NCBI GenBank assembly: GCA_021795795.1
Contig: JAJYPA010000105.1
Span: 1 to 19,097, forward strand
Length of the DNA: 19,097 nucleotides
Reading direction: 5' to 3'
From: Pseudomonadota bacterium
GTDB taxonomy: Bacteria; Pseudomonadota; Gammaproteobacteria; Halothiobacillales; Halothiobacillaceae
The translations under genes and the position numbers were made by a program. A model generated the notes under the pieces. The model did not search any database and was not told where the DNA came from. It saw nothing but the letters and a program-made list of their open reading frames with translations. Shown piece after piece: positions 13,613 to 19,097 of this stretch; within the stretch, counting starts at the first letter, position 1, and the number at the start of each line of letters is the position of its first letter.

Positions 13613-16600
13613 TCAGAGGGTTGCGGGCCGATCCTCGCGCCGCTTCTGGCGCCATTCGTGCGTGTTGGGGGATGCTTCCAGGATGATTCCCGCTGCGACC
13701 TTGGTAGCTGGGTCGGTTTTGGGGTGCTTCCAGAGGTCCAAAGCGACTTCATCGACGCCACGCGCGACCGCAACGGCCACTTTTGCGATAGATCCAAGAG
13801 AGGCTAGCAAGTCGTCTACGACCTTGTATGCATCATTATCAGGGCCGTAGACACTCTGCTGGATCTTCCTCCATGCGTCATACCTGACGCTTGGCAGTCC
13901 CATCCGCTCGATCTGCTTATTGACCGCACGATAGGTCGTGTCCTTATCGGCGGCTTGCAGGGTCGCCATTGCCGCCTGCACCTTTTCCTGTGCCTGGCGG
14001 TGGCTTTCGTCGTTGCGGTTGCCGGGCCTCTCTTCACGGTATTCAGCCACTTCCAACCCATGCGCGGCCAGTCCCGCCAGCGGCAGGCCACCGGCGATCC
14101 AGATGTTGATGGGCTTGTCTGGCGAAGCCCAGACCGCACGGGCACGGCCAATGCCTTGCGCCATGCGGCGGGCGTAGTTATCCAGCACCCATGCCCGCAG
14201 CTCAGGATCGGCAGGCAATGGGGCTTTGCTGGTAACGCTCTTGTTGCCCACCGTGACCTCCACCCCGCGCTCAACATCTGCGCACCAGTCTGGCGAAGTC
14301 TTATCACCCGCCAAACGTTTCAGCAGGAGTTCAGAGTTATAACTCAGGGCTTGGGTAGTCGGTGAAAACAGCGGCCCGCCAAAAATCAGCATATCTCGCA
14401 ACTTCCAGTTATCCTGGCCTATGTCATCACGACCAAAATAGCCCCACTCTGGGTCTTCCTTTTTATCCGCCAGCTCGCAATGCGGCATGTATGTCAAGAT
14501 TACCGGCGCGTTGCCGGTTTCAGCGGCCATCTGCTCTTTCAAGTTCAGCAGAGATTCAAGTTCAGCCTGCTGGTGATCTTTGTTCTTCCAGGTCCGCCCA
14601 TGCAGATACTGGTTGAAGTGGACAATCCGCACATGCTGCTTGGCGATGGCTGACACGATCTGTCCGTTTTTCTTCTTCACCATGTATTCCACCGCTGGGC
14701 TTGGCGTGGCATCCAGCAAAATGCCCGGCAGACCTTTCCTGATGCGATCCCCCAGGTTGGTGATTTCCTGCACATGCAGCTTCCCGTCACTGATTGAGGC
14801 CGTTCCTGTGGATACGGATTCCACGATTCCTTTCATGACCCGCAGCGGCACGAAGGCTTCGCGACCATAGCGCAATTCCGCCTTTTCCCACCTAGCGGTG
14901 GCACCAGGCAACCAATCAACGTTCAGATCCTTGATCTGTTTCACCAGATCGTCGGGGAGCCGATGCCCGACCTTTTCTCCAACGCTGTCACCCAAGGCCT
15001 TCGCCAGTTTTTGCAGTGACGCGTGTCCAGCCTTCAGGTCGGAAAGGATTTCTTCCAGTTCTTTCCCTTGCGTCATGCTTTCAAGGCTGCCTTCACTTCT
15101 GACCTTGTTCAGCTTTTCAGAAAAATACTGAAGTAGATCAAGGCACTTGCGAGCATGAACCCCAAAGTCTGCGCTGGTTGCTTCCATCTGCTTGGTCAAA
15201 TCCGGGATTTCGTCCACGATCACTAATCTTTGAATTGACTCCTCCTCCCCATCAGGTGTGAGGCTCCGCCAGGTAGCCAAGGTTTGGGAATAGGAGGCAT
15301 TCGGCGCAACAACTACCCGCTGCCTGGACGCCTTGGCCTGGTGCCCCAGCCAGAGACAGGCCGGTACCTGCTCAATCTTGTCAGAATCAAACCCGTTACT
15401 GGAAAACCACATCCGCGCATCCAGATATGGCATGCTTCTTTCATGGTAATTTTCCAGCATGAACTTCCGCCCAAACTCGCAGTTCCTGCAAGCCGTCAAT
15501 GCCGGCACATGGTTGTTTTCGCTGGTCAATTTGACGATTGGATACTTAAAGCAAGTATTGTCATGGAATTTGTTGCCGTTTTTATCCATGTCCTCCTGCG
15601 TATATTCGATTTCATTCAAAGGCTCAATGAACGGCTCGGCCCGGCCATGGTATTGAAATGCACCTGCCGCCTGATAATCTTCTGCCAGTTCATGGGTGCG
15701 GGTCAGAATCAGTAAAGGCACATCCTTGAATTGTTTTATAAGCTCTCGGATAAGATGGCTTTTCCCGACGCCAGTGGTCACTTTGATCAGCAACGGCGGC
15801 AGTTTTGGCCTCTTGAGTTTTTTCGCTTTACGCTCCTCTTCGGGGATATTCTTCCATTCCTTGATTTTTTCCAGGTGGTCCAGGTATGAGGGCAGGTAGT
15901 CCTTTGCGGATTGTTCCGCATGCTGAAAAGCAATGTGCCGTTCCACAGCCGCCGCAATGATCTGCGCAACCTCCGCATCACGCGGGCCTTTCTGCTGGAT
16001 TGCAGGCGAATCATCAGCGATGGGCGCAAGGGCCATGTTTTCATCGCTCTTGTGCCAGCTATGGATGATTCCCGCCGCAAACTGGTCAGGTGTTTGGCGC
16101 AGACAATCGTTCCAGTCGCGGTTGCCTTTGGCGTCTGGTGTTATGGTTTCAGGGGGCAGGAGATAAACGGCTTTCCCGTGCTCATGTGCCGCGATCCGCC
16201 GCACGGCCGCGGCACTTTCGCGCTGACCAGTCTCTGACTTGTCAGAGTCCACCAGCATCGCCACGGTTGGCGCACCATCCCCCGGACGCAGGGATTGGCT
16301 CCATGCCTTCAAGCCTGACCAGTCCCAGCACACTACGCCTGGGCGGCGTGTGGTCTGAACAAAGCTGGCCACCGTCTCAAAGCCTTCGCCAGATCCCAGA
16401 ACCTGTCCCTGAACAGGCAGAATGACGGGTGCGCCGGACGGCGGGAGAGTCGTGACACCTTTCTTGCCGAGCATGCGGCGGCCAATCTTGCGGGTTGGCA
16501 GGTATGACCCGTCTCCAAACGCAAGATAGGTGCGCTGTATACCAGATATATGCTCTGGCCTTTCAGATTTGCCGATTTCGTACATGGGGAGCATGAAATA

Positions 16601-17137
16601 GAAGTCAGCCCCCTGATCCATCATCTCCGCGTCCTGCCCCTTGTTTCCAAGAGTGGTGCCGATTTTGATCATTGGCATGAACAGCATTGGGTCCAGCCCG
16701 CGCGATGACAGATAATCATAAACTGCCTCGCGGAGATCTACATAATCTGTCTGGGTTGCATCCCATGCAGCCTGTCCGCGCCGCCAGTCTGTAGGCATTT
16801 TGGGTGTTGCGGCTGGGATGCCCCGGCTCCACGAGGTCTTTGCCCACTGAATTGCCTTCAGGTCATCCTTTTCCTGATCGGTGATGGCGGTCCCCCCGTC
16901 CATGACGAAGCCGCCATCATGCTTAATACCCAGTCTCTGGCAGAGGGCATGGAATCCCCCATGCTCTCCAGAACGATGATCCCGGAATGCCCCGGAGGTC
17001 GCGTTCACGCTGATGGCGTCCAGGTCCGGGCCTTTCAGGCGGAGCCAGCGCCCGGGCTTGTACCGGATGCCGGCGTTAACCAAAACGTCACCTGGAGTGT
17101 TGTTGCATGTGGGATTATTACTGGACCGGAGGCTCAT
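13613..17137 (-). CDS. Toprim primase fused to XPD/DinG-like Fe-S helicase
   Basis: A 1174-aa protein, probably the element's replication primase-helicase. Residues 1-75 resemble the N-terminal part of plasmid primases (GDVLVNAGIRYKPGRW...FRDHRSGEHGGFHAL). A Toprim domain follows: E251 in GSGEGFET, D297-x-D299 in MLVDSDK, and DWND at 341-344. The second half is an SF2 helicase with Walker A TTGVGKSH (454-461) and LILTRTHELAEDY. Four cysteines then follow at about 528, 549, 552 and 593 before the Walker B DEIP (641-644), the arrangement of the Fe-S cluster in XPD/DinG helicases. A late motif AQGIGRARA fits motif VI. The ATG overlaps the stop of the upstream gene (ATGA). Domain calls are by motif; priming activity is inferred. 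Confidence 0.85.
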   Translation of the reverse strand: MSLRSSNNPTCNNTPGDVLVNAGIRYKPGRWLRLKGPDLDAISVNATSGAFRDHRSGEHGGFHALCQRLGIKHDGGFVMDGGTAITDQEKDDLKAIQWAKTSWSRGIPAATPKMPTDWRRGQAAWDATQTDYVDLREAVYDYLSSRGLDPMLFMPMIKIGTTLGNKGQDAEMMDQGADFYFMLPMYEIGKSERPEHISGIQRTYLAFGDGSYLPTRKIGRRMLGKKGVTTLPPSGAPVILPVQGQVLGSGEGFETVASFVQTTRRPGVVCWDWSGLKAWSQSLRPGDGAPTVAMLVDSDKSETGQRESAAAVRRIAAHEHGKAVYLLPPETITPDAKGNRDWNDCLRQTPDQFAAGIIHSWHKSDENMALAPIADDSPAIQQKGPRDAEVAQIIAAAVERHIAFQHAEQSAKDYLPSYLDHLEKIKEWKNIPEEERKAKKLKRPKLPPLLIKVTTGVGKSHLIRELIKQFKDVPLLILTRTHELAEDYQAAGAFQYHGRAEPFIEPLNEIEYTQEDMDKNGNKFHDNTCFKYPIVKLTSENNHVPALTACRNCEFGRKFMLENYHERSMPYLDARMWFSSNGFDSDKIEQVPACLWLGHQAKASRQRVVVAPNASYSQTLATWRSLTPDGEEESIQRLVIVDEIPDLTKQMEATSADFGVHARKCLDLLQYFSEKLNKVRSEGSLESMTQGKELEEILSDLKAGHASLQKLAKALGDSVGEKVGHRLPDDLVKQIKDLNVDWLPGATARWEKAELRYGREAFVPLRVMKGIVESVSTGTASISDGKLHVQEITNLGDRIRKGLPGILLDATPSPAVEYMVKKKNGQIVSAIAKQHVRIVHFNQYLHGRTWKNKDHQQAELESLLNLKEQMAAETGNAPVILTYMPHCELADKKEDPEWGYFGRDDIGQDNWKLRDMLIFGGPLFSPTTQALSYNSELLLKRLAGDKTSPDWCADVERGVEVTVGNKSVTSKAPLPADPELRAWVLDNYARRMAQGIGRARAVWASPDKPINIWIAGGLPLAGLAAHGLEVAEYREERPGNRNDESHRQAQEKVQAAMATLQAADKDTTYRAVNKQIERMGLPSVRYDAWRKIQQSVYGPDNDAYKVVDDLLASLGSIAKVAVAVARGVDEVALDLWKHPKTDPATKVAAGIILEASPNTHEWRQKRREDRPATL

Positions 17138-18045
17138 GCTGCCACCTCCGTCGCCAGCGCATCAAAGTCCCAGGCCAGTTGCCCGGTTACCACCTGTTTT
17201 GGGCTTCCTCCCTTTTTTGGCTTTACCTGTGCCTGTTCCAGACATACAGGAATCACAGGATCAATCTGGAACTCCGTCGGCGGCTCACTCAACTCACGAA
17301 TGAATTGCATCAGCCCAGGCACACCCCGCTGCCAGTTTCCGTTCACAATTTGACGAATTCGCCGTGTCGTTTTTCCGGTTTTTTCAGCAATTTCCTGCGT
17401 TTTCAGTCCGCTCAGAAGCAATGACAAAACATCAGCGTATTTGCCCTTATACTCCCTCAGGCAATACGCAACCTTGCGCTCTATTCTGGCATTCACCTCC
17501 CGATAAAAAACATCAGCCTCGCGGCATTCCGCTGGCGTCGCATCCCATCTAATCAGTTGAATGTTGACTATTTTTGCAGAGCGGCGGCGGCGTTTGTCGA
17601 AGGGTAGCGCATGGGTTCCGCCTTTCCTTCTGCCGTCCCTTGTGACATCCGCCAGAAGCCTGTCATGACGATTGGCTTCTTGGGAATCGCTGCGGTAGAT
17701 CGCCGCATGGATTGCCTTTTCTATCGCATCTTCAGACTCAGAATCGCCAACAGAATGCAGGTATTTGACGCCCAAATTTGGAGTTGCAAAGGCGCGTTGA
17801 AGACGGGCCGCTTGGTACCAATCTGCCAAAGCCGGATCGTTGGCACCCGTGTCTTCATCCGCATCGATTTCTTCAAGATAGAAGTCTGGTTTTTCATCGT
17901 TTTCTTTGAAAAATGAATCGGTCTCGTTTTGCCCGAACAAAACGATCTGGGCATCTTCATGCAGTTGGCGGCAGACGCCGGTTTCTCCTGCGGCATTAGC
18001 AATTTCTTCTTCGTGCAGAAGATCATCAAGGCTGAGTGCATTCAT
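17134..18045 (-). CDS. 303-aa HTH protein of the replication operon
   Basis: A 303-aa protein. The N-terminal 90 residues are acidic (EEIDADEDTGAND). A basic segment (KRRRRSAK, 151-158) follows, and then a C-terminal helix-turn-helix (about 210-237, LLSGLKTQEIAEKTGKTTRRIRQIVNG) of the sigma-region-4/LuxR-like type. It overlaps the upstream and downstream genes by 4 nt each (ATGA), so the three proteins are probably made together. It may be an origin-binding replication initiator or the autoregulator of the operon. Position directly before the primase-helicase favours a replication role, which is inference. Confidence 0.72.
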   Translation of the reverse strand: MNALSLDDLLHEEEIANAAGETGVCRQLHEDAQIVLFGQNETDSFFKENDEKPDFYLEEIDADEDTGANDPALADWYQAARLQRAFATPNLGVKYLHSVGDSESEDAIEKAIHAAIYRSDSQEANRHDRLLADVTRDGRRKGGTHALPFDKRRRRSAKIVNIQLIRWDATPAECREADVFYREVNARIERKVAYCLREYKGKYADVLSLLLSGLKTQEIAEKTGKTTRRIRQIVNGNWQRGVPGLMQFIRELSEPPTEFQIDPVIPVCLEQAQVKPKKGGSPKQVVTGQLAWDFDALATEVAA

Positions 18046-18545
18046 GCCGCACCCCCTTGAACAACTGCACGGGCAATTCTGGGGCGGCCGGCCTTACGTT
18101 TCTGGGCAACTGGCGCGGGTTTAGAGGTGTGCGAGGGGCGGCTATTCAGCCATTCCTGAATTGCGGCTTGGGTCCACCGTGGACCCCGTGCCCCGGGCAC
18201 ATGGATAGCCGGAGGGAGTAGATGAGGGGTGCGGGAGTAGATGTTCTGGAGAGTTTTCTTTGATATGCAGAGATGCGCGGCGAATGCGGCCTCATCTGCT
18301 AACTTGCATGGTCGGGGTGGTTCGGGGTCTGCAGGGGAATTGCCTGAAGTCGCCTGCTTTTTTCCATCAGCACCACGACGTTTTTGGGTGCGGCGGCGAA
18401 CAGGCACAACAGACACAACGGCGAATTTCTGAGGCGGCATTTTGACCCGCTCGGTCAGATAGCCCGCGTCATCTGTATAATACTGACGATCGCGTTCTTT
18501 CTGCAGTTTATGCAACTGCCAGGGGGTGAGGGTGATGAGCGACAT
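18042..18545 (-). CDS. MerR/excisionase-like HTH protein with AT-hook-like tail
   Basis: A 167-aa protein from the ATG at 18545 (MSLITLTPWQLHKLQ), with AAGGAG 8 nt upstream; a longer frame to 18581 has no ribosome site. Residues about 92-148 form a winged HTH of the MerR/excisionase/AlpA kind: LADEAAFAAHLCISKKTLQNIY followed by a proline-rich turn and GPRWTQAAIQEWLNSR. The tail has KRKAGRPRIAR, an AT-hook-like GRP core that could contact AT-rich DNA. It is first in the three-gene operon, so it may regulate it, or act as a recombination directionality factor for the nearby attachment site. Confidence 0.75.
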   Translation of the reverse strand: MSLITLTPWQLHKLQKERDRQYYTDDAGYLTERVKMPPQKFAVVSVVPVRRRTQKRRGADGKKQATSGNSPADPEPPRPCKLADEAAFAAHLCISKKTLQNIYSRTPHLLPPAIHVPGARGPRWTQAAIQEWLNSRPSHTSKPAPVAQKRKAGRPRIARAVVQGGAA

Positions 18546-18608
18546 ATCTGAGACTCCTTCTCTTACAGTCACAGTCAACAATCCAGCAGCCCCTTTAGAT
18601 TTAGATCG

Positions 18609-18630
18609 GACGGTTCCAACGGGAACCGTC
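18609..18630 (-). promoter_or_regulatory. Leader palindrome of the replication operon
   Basis: GACGGTTCC (18609-18617) and GGAACCGTC (18622-18630) form a perfect 9-bp inverted repeat with a 4-nt loop. It is about 40-60 nt downstream of the expected transcription start and 64 bp before the first ATG. No T-run follows, so it may be an operator or an mRNA hairpin rather than a terminator. Confidence 0.7.
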
Positions 18631-18673
18631 GCTGAGGAGTCTGCACCAAGCCAGATTTGACCTGGTATCTGTG

Positions 18674-18701
18674 ATTATAGTTGATCTATCCCGCCATGCA
18701 A
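18674..18701 (-). promoter_or_regulatory. Strong sigma70 promoter of the replication operon
   Basis: On the minus strand TTGCAT (18701-18696) and TATAAT (18679-18674) are 16 bp apart; the -10 is a perfect consensus. It reads toward the HTH gene at 18545, giving a leader of about 120 nt that contains the palindrome. Confidence 0.8.
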
Positions 18702-18905
18702 AGCATTTCACAATATTTTTCAATAAGATAGAGTAACGCCATATTACTTGGAGTCCGTCTAAATGACATAAAACGGTGGAAACAAAGGCGAATAAATATT
18801 TGTCACGATGTGCTGTCACGCTCCGAAGTGTTCGATTCCCGCGCCACCCTGGCGCCATACTGAAAACGGGAATGAGGGGGAATATCAGGGGATGGAAATA
18901 TACAA

Positions 18906-18923
18906 AAATAGTTGCAACTATTT
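18906..18923. repeat. Perfect 18-bp palindrome near the attachment site
   Basis: AAATAGTTGCAACTATTT is fully symmetrical and AT-rich. It lies 62 bp inside the tRNA fragment. A protein-binding site for integrase, excisionase or an initiator is plausible; none is demonstrated. Confidence 0.7.
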
Positions 18924-18985
18924 GTAATAACTTTTACTTTTATTGAAAGGCGTTGATGCGGAAAGGGTTAAAAATGAGTACTTTT

Positions 18986-19033
18986 GGCCTTCTAAGCCGT
19001 AGGTCGGGGGTTCGAGTCCCTCCAGGCGTACCA
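18986..19033 (+). tRNA. 3' fragment of tRNA-Arg(UCU), attachment site remnant
   Basis: The sequence carries the 3' side of an anticodon arm with loop CTTCTAA (anticodon TCT at 18991-18993), a variable loop, a T-arm with TTCGAGT, an acceptor 3' strand CAGGCGT and a genomic CCA. The bases before 18986 do not form a D-arm or a 5' acceptor strand (ACGCCTG is absent). It is therefore a truncated copy, as left at the distal end of an element inserted in the 3' part of a tRNA gene. Confidence 0.85.
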
Positions 19034-19097
19034 TATAAAACATGGCGTTATAACATTTCCATGTGGGCGATTCTCGCATTTTCGGTGACTGGTATCC

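Larger units (their letters stand above)
18546..18985. other. Control region of the replication operon and arm of the attachment site
   Basis: No coding frame is supported here. The region holds the replication-operon promoter (18674-18701), a leader palindrome (18609-18630), a hairpin GCGCCA-CCC-TGGCGC (18841-18855), an 18-bp palindrome (18906-18923) and AT-rich DNA next to the tRNA fragment. Such mixtures are typical of integrase or excisionase arm sites, and a replication origin is also possible. Confidence 0.55.
1..19033. mobile_element. Right part of an integrated MobF conjugative/mobilizable element, left end outside window
   Basis: A relaxase, coupling protein, stb-like partition genes, a primase-helicase and accessory genes lie to the left of a 3' tRNA-Arg fragment at 18986-19033. 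A 3'-only tRNA copy is the usual distal attachment site of an element integrated in a tRNA gene. The fragment reads on the plus strand, so the intact tRNA and probably the integrase should lie left of base 1. No type IV secretion genes are visible here, so self-transfer cannot be decided from the window. The left part (1-3.2 kb) could be either element cargo or host DNA; I infer cargo. Confidence 0.6.

Noticed and set aside
18801..18820. TGTCACG direct repeat (two copies, 13 bp apart) as iterons
   Set aside because: Only two short copies; insufficient for an iteron array.
18829..18855. A second tRNA-like T-arm (GTTCGATTCCCGC followed by GCCACC)
   Set aside because: The 5' side of the T-stem (AAGTG) does not pair with CCCGC, and no acceptor or CCA context follows; the nearby hairpin explains part of the signal.
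2719..18923. Shared word ATAGTTGCAA at 2719 and in the 18906 palindrome
   Set aside because: A 10-bp match between two places is expected by chance many times in 19 kb.
1..19097. CRISPR array, rRNA genes or insertion sequences
   Set aside because: No regular spacer-repeat pattern, rRNA signature or transposase frame was seen on either strand.

Overview
The window reads as the right-hand part of an integrated conjugative or mobilizable element (ICE, IME or integrated plasmid) of a proteobacterium. Three things support this: a MobF-type DNA-transfer module, a plasmid-like replication operon, and a 48-nt 3' fragment of a tRNA-Arg(UCU) gene (18986-19033) with no 5' half, which is the usual scar left by site-specific integration into a tRNA gene. 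Base composition, proteobacterial -35/-10 promoters and strong Shine-Dalgarno sites fit a gamma-proteobacterium or Acidithiobacillia; the genus cannot be fixed from sequence alone. No integrase, type IV secretion genes or intact tRNA lie in the window; they would be expected to the left.

Layout. 1-3.2 kb is accessory DNA: the tail of an unknown gene, a HEPN-motif protein, a possible 40-codon gene, a RadC/JAB-domain protein, and a 141-residue unknown protein. 3.2-10.2 kb (minus strand) is the mobilization operon: a 62-aa protein, an 80-aa protein, a 184-aa basic protein in the accessory (TrwA-like) position, a TrwC/TraI relaxase-helicase, a 115-aa protein, a TrwB/TraD coupling ATPase, and a 59-aa tail-anchored protein. 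10.2-10.65 kb is the probable oriT and control region. 10.66-12.4 kb (plus strand) is a divergent three-gene stb-like operon (DNA-binding protein, ParA-type ATPase, membrane-anchored protein). 12.4-13.5 kb holds a large folded inverted-repeat structure, then a nearly leaderless small gene and a DUF2335 membrane protein. 13.6-18.5 kb (minus strand) is a replication operon: two HTH proteins and a 1174-aa Toprim primase fused to an XPD/DinG-like Fe-S helicase. The attachment site closes the element.

How it fits together. The order stbABC, oriT, divergent accessory-relaxase-coupling genes is the arrangement of R388/pKM101-type MobF plasmids. The stb promoter region carries two sets of five 11-bp-spaced repeats, the expected binding array for a StbA-like protein. 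A 20-bp oriented motif (TGTTTCCGCNTGGCACAYAT) stands before every independently translated gene of this module, six copies in all, and nowhere else in the window. It looks like an undescribed regulon signal for transfer genes. The hairpins left of the 11-bp array are the best oriT candidate. With R388-like polarity, the folded structure at 12.5-12.7 kb and the primase operon would lie on the leading side, where single-strand initiation signals are useful to the incoming strand.
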